Shown here: piece by piece, positions 1-6,062 of the stretch | Layout: each line of letters begins with the position of its first letter | Position numbering within the stretch: the stretch's first letter is position 1 | Source: CANHEE01 sp043777755 | GTDB lineage: Bacteria > Bacteroidota > Bacteroidia > Chitinophagales > Saprospiraceae | DNA length: 7,854 bases | Assembly: GCA_043777755.1 (NCBI GenBank) | Contig: JAYWHK010000236.1 | Coordinates: forward strand, 1-7,854 | Reading direction: 5' to 3' | Notes under the pieces: generated by a model | What the model was told of the DNA's origin: nothing | Seen by the model: the letters and a program-made list of their open reading frames with translations, nothing else | Databases searched by the model: none | Made by a program: the position numbers and the translations under genes

Positions 1-113
1 AATACTGTTTCTTGCATAATTTTTTCGTTTGATAACTCAAAATTACGCTTTTTTTATGATTTCGTTGCACTTACATTTTTCGTGCCGCTCAATAGTGTAT
101 TTTTATACAAAAA

Positions 114-671
114 ATGGACGTGGCGGACGTACATCAAGCCCGTACACAATTGCAAACATTGATAACTGCGATGAATGGTGTAGATGTCGTTGTGATTAAT
201 GCTGGCGTTGGTATTCCAAAAGCGAATTTTGAAGAGCAATTGTTCACTATTGACATCAACGCACGAGGTTTTATGGCATTGGCGGACGCTGCCTATTCTT
301 ATTTTTCAGAAAAAAATGGTGGTCAAATCGTAGGGCTTTCTTCCATGGCAGCATTGCGTGGTAGCGGTTTTGCGCCAGAATACCATGCTTCTAAAGCATT
401 CATTTCCAGCTATATGGAAGGTTTGCAGATTCGTTCTTGGAATCGAAAACACAACATCACAGTTACGGATATTCGACCAGGCTTTGTAGATACCGACATG
501 ACAAAATCCAACAAAGGAATGTTTTGGTTGGCAACAGCAGAGAAAGCAGCACAACAAATTTTTGACGCTATTCTTGCAAAAAAACGCATCGCCTACATCA
601 CAAAACGTTGGTGGATTATGGCACAATTGATGAAAAACTTACCAGACTTTTTGTATCGAAAATTTGTGTAA
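114..671 (+). CDS. Short-chain dehydrogenase/reductase (SDR), N-terminally truncated, probably a gene remnant
   Basis: The 185-residue product matches the C-terminal two thirds of a classical SDR oxidoreductase. Visible are the NAG motif (29-31), the helix-4 Asn of IDIN (N49), catalytic Ser77 in GLSSMAA, and Tyr90 and Lys94 of YHASK at the usual 13-residue Ser-Tyr spacing, then PGFVDTDM (122-129). The TGxxxGxG dinucleotide-binding motif and first beta-alpha-beta unit, about 60 residues in a typical 240-260 residue SDR, are absent. The protein starts at the MDV(A)D strand that normally follows them. An in-frame TAG at 93-95 blocks any earlier start, and none of the three plus frames in 1-113 encodes a Rossmann N-terminus, so a simple frameshift is unlikely. 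The reading frame is otherwise clean to its TAA. Without the glycine motif it should not bind NAD(P)H normally, so I infer a 5' deletion, insertion or assembly join. Substrate unknown. Confidence 0.7.
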   Translation: MDVADVHQARTQLQTLITAMNGVDVVVINAGVGIPKANFEEQLFTIDINARGFMALADAAYSYFSEKNGGQIVGLSSMAALRGSGFAPEYHASKAFISSYMEGLQIRSWNRKHNITVTDIRPGFVDTDMTKSNKGMFWLATAEKAAQQIFDAILAKKRIAYITKRWWIMAQLMKNLPDFLYRKFV

Positions 672-730
672 AACATATTTATTTTTTGCAACTATTTAGC
701 GTTGAAAAAATCGAAGATTTTTTTATTTTT

Positions 731-817
731 ACCACGGAGAAACAGAGGTCACGGAGGCAAAAAATTAGCCGAAGGCTAATTTTTTGCCCAACTCTGTGTT
801 CTCCGTTTCTCCGTGGT
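731..817. repeat. Fold-back repeat of the ACCACGGAG type
   Basis: The outer arms ACCACGGAGAAAC (731-743) and GTTTCTCCGTGGT (805-817) are perfect inverted repeats. The next segments, AGAGGTCACGGAG and CTCTGTGTTCTCC, pair imperfectly. The centre is a perfect 14-bp stem (757-770 with 774-787) around a GAA loop. The same kind of sequence recurs at 7767-7830. Short CACGGAG/CTCCGTG intergenic repeats of this style occur widely in environmental bacterial genomes. No flanking target duplication is evident. Confidence 0.75.
757..787 (+). terminator. Probable intrinsic terminator inside the fold-back repeat
   Basis: A 14-bp perfect stem, GCAAAAAATTAGCC with GGCTAATTTTTTGC around a GAA loop, has an A-tract on one side and a T-tract on the other, so it could work in either direction. 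It lies 86 bp after the SDR stop and would separate the SDR remnant from the fadJ-like gene. Confidence 0.5.
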
Positions 818-898
818 AAAAAATTGCAAAAGTGGTAAATAGTTACTATTTTTTACAGATTTTAAAAGAAAATAAAGTAATATTTAGAGAAAAGGTTG

Positions 899-906
899 TA
901 ATTTTG
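899..906 (+). promoter_or_regulatory. Candidate -7 box for the fadJ-like gene
   Basis: TAATTTTG fits the Bacteroidota TAnnTTTG -7 consensus and ends 22 bp before the ATG at 929. No TTG -33 element is found at the expected spacing, so the call rests on one box. No Shine-Dalgarno sequence precedes the ATG. Confidence 0.3.
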
Positions 907-928
907 GGCGATTAACGTTCACGTACTT

Positions 929-3052
929 ATGATTCGATACAGAAAAGATACTGATAATATAGTTGTTTTGACCTTGGATATGAAAGATAGGCAGGTCAAT
1001 TTCATCAATCACGAGATTGGAAAAACCTTCGTGCCTGTCATTGAACACCTCAAAATTGAAAAAGAAAAAGGCTTGTTGCGTGGAGTGATTATCACTTCCG
1101 CCAAAAATTCTTTTATGGCTGGTGGCGATATTGATTTTTTGTACAAAGCAAACGATGCGCAAGAAATCTACGAATACAGCCAAACTTTGACCAAATTCAT
1201 GCGTGATATTGAACATCCCGGGATTCCTGTGGTGGCTGCGCTGAATGGCTCTGCGCTCGGCAGTGGTTTTGAGCTGGCAATGGCTTGTCATCACCGCATT
1301 GCAATTGACAATCCTCGCATTGAGATTGGTTATCCAGAAGTGACTTACGGAATTATGCCTGGCAGTGGCGGTGTGATTCGCATGATGTGGCTCTTGGGTA
1401 TCGAAAAAGCGTTTCCGATTTTGGCAAGTGGACACCGTTATTCTCCACAAGAAGCATTGAAAGCAGGGATCATTGATGACCTCGCCGAAGATGAAAATGA
1501 CCTCATCGCCAAAGCAAAAGAATGGCTGATTGAACACCAAGAAGGTCGTCGAAAATGGGATAAATCCGAAGGTGTAATTCCTTTCGGAACTGCCCGTGAC
1601 CAAGATGTAGCCCAAAAAATCAGGTTTATGGCAGCGGAATTGTCAAAAGCTACTTTTAACAATTTCCTTGCGCCACAAGCCATTTTGAATACCCTTTCAG
1701 AAGGCTCAAAAGTCGATTTTGAAACCGCTTGCCGCATTAATAGTCGTTATTTTACGCATTTGATGCTGAACAAACAGTCGAAAGACATGATTAAAGCCTT
1801 TTGGTACGACATGACTTCGATTCGTTTGGGTAATTCTCGCCCGAAAGGTTTTGGGAAATTCCGTCCTAAAAAAATTGGTGTAATTGGTGCTGGAAGAATG
1901 GGGTCTGCGGTTGCTTTTAATTGCGCTCGTTATGGTCTGAATGTTGTTCTGAAAGATGTTTCTACGCCAATCGCTCAAATTGGAAAACAATATGCTGTCA
2001 ATAAATTATTAGAACTGGCAAAACAAAATATTATTTCGCAAGACGATGCCACATCTTTTGCTAATAATATTCAAGCAACCGACGATTTTAAGGATTTTAA
2101 AGACTGTGATTTGGTCTTAGAAGCTGTTTATGAAAGCAAAGAAATAAAGAACAAAACGCTACAAGATACTGAAAAACACTTGGAAAAAGGAACAATTTTG
2201 GCATCAAACACAACATCTATTCCTATTTCTAAATTGGCAAAAAACACCATTCGCCCTGAGCATTTTGTAGGGATTCACTTCTTGCATGCTGCCGACGAAA
2301 ATCCTTTGGTGGAAATCGTAAGCGGTGCAAATACCAATGAAGAAACCATCGCAAAGGCATTTGATTTTTTAAAACAAATAAAAAAAATTCCGATTATCGT
2401 CAAGGATTTTCAAGGATTTTACGTTCAAAGGGTTCAAAATACATTCATTTTAGAGGCAATTACCTTATTGCAAGAAGGTTTTTCACCCGCTTTGATAGAA
2501 AATTTGAGCTTACAAGTTGGACTGCCAAAAAGTGGTTTGGAATTAGCAGATGACCTTTCTTTGCCTTTGATTTTGGAATTTGAGAATCAAGCTGCCGAGC
2601 ATTATGGCGATAAATATTTGGAACACCCAGCCGTAAAAGTAATTGAAAAAATGATAGAAACCAACCGTGAAGGTCGCCTTCGCAACGCTGGTTTTTACAA
2701 TTATGAAAATGGTCAAAAAACTCAAATTTGGGAAGGTTTGACGCAGCTCTACCCTACCGATGCCAACAAACATTACAATGACAAAGAGGTCGTCGAGCGT
2801 TTGCTTTTTGCACAAGCCATAGAAGCGATTTGGTGCTTGCAAGAAGGCATTATTGGTTCTGTTGCAGAAGCAAATCTGGGTTCAGTGTATGGATTTGGAT
2901 TCCCTGCTTATTATGGTGGTGTTATTCAGTATGTGTATTCATACGGTATTGAAGCATTTATAAAAAAATCAGAACAGTTTCAAGCCATTCATGGCCCAAG
3001 ATTCCATGTTCCGAAATGGTTGAAAAAACAAAAGAATTTAATTTTTCCGTAG
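929..3052 (+). CDS. fadJ: FadJ-like bifunctional enoyl-CoA hydratase / 3-hydroxyacyl-CoA dehydrogenase
   Basis: This 707-residue cytoplasmic enzyme should hydrate trans-2-enoyl-CoA and oxidise the L-3-hydroxyacyl-CoA with NAD in fatty-acid beta-oxidation. Length and domain order match FadB/FadJ alpha subunits. The N-terminal crotonase domain (about 1-190) has the oxyanion-hole segment FMAGGDID (62-69) and the two catalytic glutamates, E115 (GSGFELAMAC) and E137 (YPEVTYGIMPGSGG). After a linker, the Rossmann domain starts at 314 with GAGRMG (320-325). The dehydrogenase dyad is H450 (VGIHF) and E462 (PLVEIV). C-terminal 3HCDH signatures follow, such as GFGFPAYYGG (655-664). The usual FxVNR asparagine is Gln500 (FYVQR) and the HFF(N/S)P segment reads HFLHA; both departures sit near the active site. 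No thiolase (FadA/FadI) partner is adjacent. It stands alone between two intergenic repeats. FadJ rather than FadB is inferred from local resemblance only. Confidence 0.9.
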   Translation: MIRYRKDTDNIVVLTLDMKDRQVNFINHEIGKTFVPVIEHLKIEKEKGLLRGVIITSAKNSFMAGGDIDFLYKANDAQEIYEYSQTLTKFMRDIEHPGIPVVAALNGSALGSGFELAMACHHRIAIDNPRIEIGYPEVTYGIMPGSGGVIRMMWLLGIEKAFPILASGHRYSPQEALKAGIIDDLAEDENDLIAKAKEWLIEHQEGRRKWDKSEGVIPFGTARDQDVAQKIRFMAAELSKATFNNFLAPQAILNTLSEGSKVDFETACRINSRYFTHLMLNKQSKDMIKAFWYDMTSIRLGNSRPKGFGKFRPKKIGVIGAGRMGSAVAFNCARYGLNVVLKDVSTPIAQIGKQYAVNKLLELAKQNIISQDDATSFANNIQATDDFKDFKDCDLVLEAVYESKEIKNKTLQDTEKHLEKGTILASNTTSIPISKLAKNTIRPEHFVGIHFLHAADENPLVEIVSGANTNEETIAKAFDFLKQIKKIPIIVKDFQGFYVQRVQNTFILEAITLLQEGFSPALIENLSLQVGLPKSGLELADDLSLPLILEFENQAAEHYGDKYLEHPAVKVIEKMIETNREGRLRNAGFYNYENGQKTQIWEGLTQLYPTDANKHYNDKEVVERLLFAQAIEAIWCLQEGIIGSVAEANLGSVYGFGFPAYYGGVIQYVYSYGIEAFIKKSEQFQAIHGPRFHVPKWLKKQKNLIFP

Positions 3053-3162
3053 AGAAAAGGCACGCCTTTTCTCGAACTACGTTTGTACACCAAACACGAG
3101 AAAAACACCTTTTCCCGAACTACGTTTGTACACCAAACACGAGAAAAGGCGTGCCTTTTCGC
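3052..3162. repeat. Compact tandem and inverted repeat array between convergent stop codons
   Basis: About 2.5 copies of a 43-46 bp unit start at 3052, 3098 and 3141. Each unit opens with GAGAAAA, then a short C/T-rich reverse arm, and ends with the segment GTTTGTACACCAAACAC. A 32-bp core is identical at 3073-3104 and 3116-3147 (period 43). The outer units each contain a near-perfect hairpin (GAGAAAAGGC with GCCTTTTCTC at 3052-3073; GAGAAAAGGC with GCCTTTTCGC at 3141-3162), and these two hairpins are also inverted copies of each other. The array begins on the last base of the fadJ-like stop and ends 4 bp before the acyltransferase stop. It may act as a two-way transcription barrier or be a dispersed repeat. 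Confidence 0.8.
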
Positions 3163-3166
3163 TACG

Positions 3167-4240
3167 CTATTTTACCCAATCTCTCAAATACGGTATTTTA
3201 CACAATACATAAATAATTGATATTGAAACGATTGTGATAAAAAGCGTAACTAAGGGAATCCCGTAACTCACGTGCATCTGATGCCCCATCACACTATTGG
3301 ACAGAAATGTAATGTCGAATAAATAACCATTTTTGAAAATATCTAATAAAATAACGTGTACCAAATAAACACCAAAACTAATCCCTGAAAACCATTGCAC
3401 AAAGGCTTGTATTCGGGGAAAACGAGTAGAAAAACTTGCCCAGTCATAATCTCTCATCCAAACAAATAAGGCAAATGCCATAAAAATTACGTTTGGACTT
3501 AAATATTGGTAAAAAATCTCTGAAAAAATACCAAAGTTCGCTGAAACTTGCCATGTTGCCCCAATCGTCATCAACAAAGAAAACCAACCCAAAATATATA
3601 ACCAACGTTTGTCTTTTTCTGGAAATCCATACGTCACCAAATAATCACCCAACACCAAATAACCAATATACGCCAACCAACCAATGAATTTTACCAAGAA
3701 AAAATGTGGAAAATAAATCTGAATCGTTGAAACATAAAACCAAAACATCAAGAAATACTCTTGCTCAAACTTCGTAGCGTGGCGTACAAAAACACGAAAA
3801 ACAGGCACTAAAAAGTACAAGCCCAAAATCATCGGCACAAACCAAAGGTGGTAATAAATGTCTTCAAAAAAAACTTTGAACCACACATCGGGCCAGTAAG
3901 GTCTGCGAACATCATAAATATACGCTCGATTGACATAACACGTATAAATAAAACCCCAAAAAAGAAAGGGAATAAAAACCCGTAACATTCTTTTTTTCAA
4001 AAAATCAGGAATAGATTCTACTTTTTTCGGACGAAGCAATAGCGCACCACTCAGCATTACGAAAATCGGCACGCACCAACGCACCGAACTGTCATAGATA
4101 TTACAAATCCACCAACGAGTCGTATCCATACCACCAAGTTTGAACTGATACAAATAATCGCCAGCACAATGCAATAGAATTACCGCCAAAGTCGCCAACA
4201 CACGCATATAATCTGCAAAAAGAAGTTTTTTTTGTTCCAT
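3167..4240 (-). CDS. Acyltransferase-3 family membrane O-acyltransferase (WecH/OafA-like)
   Basis: A 357-residue integral membrane protein with about ten hydrophobic segments (roughly 11-30, 53-69, 87-104, 132-152, 162-178, 182-203, 213-229, 249-262, 283-302, 330-347). Acyltransferase-3 proteins move an acyl group, usually acetyl from acetyl-CoA, to sugars of surface polysaccharides, LPS or related molecules. Family marks are the first helix with R13 and the conserved H24 (MRVLATLAVILLHC), the RWCVPIFVMLSGALLL segment typical of the WecH/YiaH branch, HLWFVPMILGLYFLVP (131-146), and H296 in GVYLVHVILLDIF. Length is normal for a stand-alone enzyme; no SGNH domain is fused. It is convergent with the fadJ-like gene and divergent from thx, with no sugar or polysaccharide genes nearby, so the substrate cannot be inferred. 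The start follows an AT-rich leader lacking a Shine-Dalgarno sequence. Confidence 0.85.
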   Translation of the reverse strand: MEQKKLLFADYMRVLATLAVILLHCAGDYLYQFKLGGMDTTRWWICNIYDSSVRWCVPIFVMLSGALLLRPKKVESIPDFLKKRMLRVFIPFLFWGFIYTCYVNRAYIYDVRRPYWPDVWFKVFFEDIYYHLWFVPMILGLYFLVPVFRVFVRHATKFEQEYFLMFWFYVSTIQIYFPHFFLVKFIGWLAYIGYLVLGDYLVTYGFPEKDKRWLYILGWFSLLMTIGATWQVSANFGIFSEIFYQYLSPNVIFMAFALFVWMRDYDWASFSTRFPRIQAFVQWFSGISFGVYLVHVILLDIFKNGYLFDITFLSNSVMGHQMHVSYGIPLVTLFITIVSISIIYVLCKIPYLRDWVK

Positions 4241-4334
4241 TTTTATTTTGATAATAATCTTATAATTATCTGATAATCAACAATATGTAATATTTTTTTA
4301 GTAAAAAAAATTTATACTTTAAATAAATTTAGGA

Positions 4335-4342
4335 CAAAAGTA
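4335..4342 (-). promoter_or_regulatory. Candidate -7 box for the acyltransferase gene
   Basis: The minus strand reads TACTTTTG, fitting TAnnTTTG, 94 bp upstream of the acyltransferase start. No -33 TTG is seen at the right distance, and the region overlaps the divergent thx promoter area. Confidence 0.25.
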
Positions 4343-4362
4343 GGAAAAAGATAATGGAATGG

Positions 4363-4393
4363 TTGAATTTTTATAAAAAAAGCCATAACTTTG
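4363..4393 (+). promoter_or_regulatory. Bacteroidota-type promoter for the THX gene
   Basis: TTG (4363-4365), a 20-bp spacer and TAACTTTG (4386-4393) match the Bacteroidota -33/-7 consensus. This is the only site in the window where both boxes are present at proper spacing. Transcription would begin near 4400, giving a leader of about 57 nt, fitting a well-expressed ribosomal protein gene. Confidence 0.6.
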
Positions 4394-4456
4394 CCAATCT
4401 TTAAAAAAAAGAGCTAAATAAAAATTATCAAAATCATTAAAATAGACAATTTTACA

Positions 4457-4588
4457 ATGGGTAGAGGTGATAAAAAATCAAGAAAAGGCAAAATCACATT
4501 GGGTTCTTACGGTAATGTACGTCCTAAGCCTTCCAAGTTGAGAAAAGTAAAAGTAGCCGCAGCGAAAGCCGCAGCAGCAGCTGAATAA
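4457..4588 (+). CDS. thx: 30S ribosomal protein THX
   Basis: A 43-residue, strongly basic protein beginning MGRGDKKSRKGKITLGSYG, the signature of the small-subunit protein THX. First described in Thermus, it is common in Bacteroidota, where it sits in the head of the 30S subunit and stabilises the rRNA. The first 30 residues are rich in Lys, Arg and Gly and carry the recognisable GDKKSRKGKI core. The tail (34-43) is an alanine run ending in Glu, more variable than the core. The ATG is the only reasonable start, with no Shine-Dalgarno sequence. A promoter with both boxes lies upstream and a 16-bp terminator hairpin begins 42 bp after the stop, so it is probably a single-gene transcription unit. 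Its small size makes it easy to miss. Confidence 0.92.
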   Translation: MGRGDKKSRKGKITLGSYGNVRPKPSKLRKVKVAAAKAAAAAE

Positions 4589-4630
4589 TTTTTTCACATT
4601 GAATATTGATTGTATCAATTTCAATTTTTG

Positions 4631-4668
4631 AAAAAAAGCCTTTGTCAGAAACGACAAAGGCTTTTTTT
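4631..4668. terminator. Strong bidirectional intrinsic terminator
   Basis: A perfect 16-bp stem (4631-4646 with 4653-4668) surrounds the 6-nt loop AGAAAC. The GC-containing part is GCCTTTGTC/GACAAAGGC, flanked by A7 on one side and T7 on the other, so it reads as hairpin plus U-tract on both strands. It lies between the convergent thx and DUF4293 genes, 7 bp beyond the DUF4293 stop, and should terminate both. Confidence 0.9.
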
Positions 4669-4675
4669 ATGAGAA

Positions 4676-5119
4676 CTATCTTAATCTGTCCATTGATTTC
4701 ACCAAATTTTCATCTTTATTAATACTTCTCATTGCCATCAATAAGAAAATAATAGTGAAAACTGGCATCCCAATACCATATTGGTCTTTTAGTTCAGATA
4801 AGTGCGAACTCGCCCAAGCATCGCTCATAAAAGTGTAGCCCATGAACAATGCTGCGCTGATTGTAAGCAAAATACAAACAAAAATCATGACTTTTTGCAT
4901 GGTTCTATTGCTATATAAAAAAATCGCTATCAGCGACAACAAGGCCGCCGCACCAAACAATGGCGCAACACCAATGAATTCTTTTGCAGCAAAAATACCG
5001 TCGTTGAATAAAGGAGATTCGGCTACAGGCGTAGCCGTTGTTGCAAAAGGGAAGGCGAAAACACCACCAGTTGCCAAAGTTGCTAAAAGCAAGTAAATAG
5101 ATTGTATTCTTTGAATCAT
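4676..5119 (-). CDS. DUF4293 family membrane protein
   Basis: A 147-residue protein with four predicted membrane helices (about 6-24, 50-69, 76-97 and 115-131). I recognise it as DUF4293 by its start MIQRIQSIYLLLA, the NRxxQ segment after helix 2 (NRTMQ, 71-75), and the end (R)SINKDENLVKSMDRLR, close to the conserved DEkLVrS.DRLR tail of this Bacteroidota family. No function is established. The conserved basic C-terminus probably faces the cytoplasm. Length is normal for the family. It is transcribed alone, convergent with thx and sharing its terminator. Upstream, only 43 bp separate its start from the target duplication of the mobile element at 5171-5350, so that insertion may have altered or replaced its promoter. 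No convincing TAnnTTTG box is seen in those 43 bp. Confidence 0.85.
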   Translation of the reverse strand: MIQRIQSIYLLLATLATGGVFAFPFATTATPVAESPLFNDGIFAAKEFIGVAPLFGAAALLSLIAIFLYSNRTMQKVMIFVCILLTISAALFMGYTFMSDAWASSHLSELKDQYGIGMPVFTIIFLLMAMRSINKDENLVKSMDRLR

Positions 5120-5162
5120 TTTTTTATAAAGTAAAAGTGTGTTTGAAAATAATTAAAATTAG

Positions 5163-5170
5163 AACTTATT
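5163..5170 (+). repeat. Left target-site duplication of the MITE-like element
   Basis: AACTTATT immediately precedes the element end GGGCGTATAAC and is repeated exactly at 5351-5358 directly after the other end. An 8-bp direct repeat touching both inverted-repeat tips is the expected footprint of transposition. Confidence 0.75.
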
Positions 5171-5350
5171 GGGCGTATAACAAATTTTCAGTTTATTTTA
5201 CAGCTTTGGGATTCTTGCCAAATTCTTCGTAATTCGAGAGTCGATAGTCGAAAAATTAGTCTTTATTTTCGACTATCGACTCTCGAAATTACAAAAAATT
5301 TGCACAGGGACGAAATTTTTGTAATTTCGATGTAAATTTGTTATGCACCC
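5171..5350. mobile_element. 180-bp MITE-like fold-back element
   Basis: The ends are inverted repeats: GGGCGTATAACAAATTT (5171-5187) against the reverse complement of 5334-5350, GGGTGCATAACAAATTT, 15 of 17 identical. The centre is a perfect 21-bp hairpin (5234-5254 with 5266-5286) around an 11-nt loop. The two arms stay in register with only one inserted T near the central stem, so the whole element is one degenerate palindrome; the middle of the arms is the most diverged. It is bracketed by AACTTATT on both sides. It has no reading frame, so it would need a transposase in trans. Insertion families with 8-bp duplications and GG-starting ends exist (IS1595 is one), but I cannot assign the family. 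It lies between the divergent DUF4293 and DUF4230 genes. Confidence 0.8.
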
Positions 5351-5358
5351 AACTTATT
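5351..5358 (+). repeat. Right target-site duplication of the MITE-like element
   Basis: AACTTATT directly after the element end GTTATGCACCC, identical to the copy at 5163-5170. Confidence 0.75.
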
Positions 5359-5437
5359 TTGAAAGACAAAGTTAAAAGATAAATTCGTAGCTTAAAATTT
5401 TTTTCATACAAATTATATTTCTTCTTTTTTTCTCTCT

Positions 5438-5445
5438 TATCTTTG
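5438..5445 (+). promoter_or_regulatory. Candidate -7 box for the DUF4230 gene
   Basis: TATCTTTG is a good TAnnTTTG match ending 14 bp before the ATG at 5460, implying a very short leader. No TTG is present at the -33 position, so support is partial. Confidence 0.4.
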
Positions 5446-5459
5446 CTAAAAAAATACGT

Positions 5460-6062
5460 ATGAATACAACTCGTTTTGCCAATCTTTTGTTTATGGTCTT
5501 GCTATTTGGCGCAGGATTTATGGTCTGTAAATATTTCAATGCACCCAAAGAAATCAACGCTCAGGAACAATCCAAAGTACTTTTGGAAAAGGTACAGACC
5601 GTTGCAAAAATGATTACTGTTGAAGGGAATTTTTCGGAAGTCTATAATTACAAAGATTATTGGGGCTACGATTTTTTTCCTTTTCAGAAAAAAGCGATTA
5701 TTCTGGTAGATGCCAAAGTTTCGGTAGGCTATGATTTGAAAAAAATGAACATGAGAAGCGATGCAATCACTAAAACACTGACCATCAGCGATTTGCCAGA
5801 AGCTGAAATTCTTTCACTCGACCACTCACTGAAATATTATGACATTAGTGAAGGTACTTTCAATAGTTTTTCGCCAAGTGATTACAACCTTTTGCAAGAA
5901 AAAGTAAAGGATTTTATTCGTAAAAAAGCGGAAGAAAGCGATTTGAAATCAAAGGCAAAACAACAAGGCAATCAGATGTTAGATGTTATTCGTTTTATGG
6001 TGGAAAGCGCAGGCTGGAAATTGGTGTTAGAGCCAATGAAAAATCAAAATGTAAAAGGTTAA
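5460..6062 (+). CDS. DUF4230 domain-containing membrane-anchored protein
   Basis: A 200-residue protein with an N-terminal hydrophobic helix (about 7-24) followed by a polar domain, so it is probably a single-pass membrane anchor with the rest outside the cytoplasm. The body fits DUF4230: the segment LLEKVQTVAKMITVEGNFSE (41-60) is its typical entry, followed by a beta-rich stretch with KKAIILVDAKVSVGYDL (77-93) and the TISDLPEAEIL segment. The C-terminal third is helical, Lys/Glu-rich and ends in a short hydrophobic helix (DVIRFMVESAGWKLVLEP). The biochemical role of DUF4230 is unknown. Cys23 in the anchor is not in a clear lipobox, so I do not call a lipoprotein. The gene stands alone, with a -7 box just upstream and the mobile element 101 bp before its start. 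Confidence 0.82.
   Translation: MNTTRFANLLFMVLLFGAGFMVCKYFNAPKEINAQEQSKVLLEKVQTVAKMITVEGNFSEVYNYKDYWGYDFFPFQKKAIILVDAKVSVGYDLKKMNMRSDAITKTLTISDLPEAEILSLDHSLKYYDISEGTFNSFSPSDYNLLQEKVKDFIRKKAEESDLKSKAKQQGNQMLDVIRFMVESAGWKLVLEPMKNQNVKG

Noticed and set aside
1..113. Frameshifted N-terminus of the SDR
   Set aside because: All three plus frames were read. None shows a TGxxxGxG or following ARR-like segment, and two contain early stops.
731..817. Transposon-type MITE like the one at 5171-5350
   Set aside because: No flanking target duplication is visible and the arms are the widespread CACGGAG type, so I kept it as a dispersed repeat.
608..838. Plus-strand open frame of 76 codons
   Set aside because: It overlaps the SDR end in another frame and then reads through the fold-back repeat; the product is repeat-derived.
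884..1615. Minus-strand open frame of 243 codons
   Set aside because: It lies antisense across the crotonase domain of the fadJ-like gene, whose catalytic motifs are clear. The antisense product is Phe/His-rich with no recognisable domain.
3052..3162. CRISPR array
   Set aside because: There are only 2.5 units, they adjoin almost without unique spacers, the units contain internal inverted copies, and no cas gene is nearby.
3016..3216. Plus-strand open frame of 66 codons
   Set aside because: It overlaps the ends of two real genes and is mostly a translation of the repeat array at 3052-3162.
5372..5557. Minus-strand open frame of 61 codons
   Set aside because: It overlaps the promoter and start of the DUF4230 gene on the other strand and is a basic low-complexity translation of AT-rich DNA.
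5460..6062. Lipoprotein signal in the DUF4230 protein
   Set aside because: The residues before Cys23 (GFMVC) do not make a good lipobox, so a plain membrane anchor is the safer reading.
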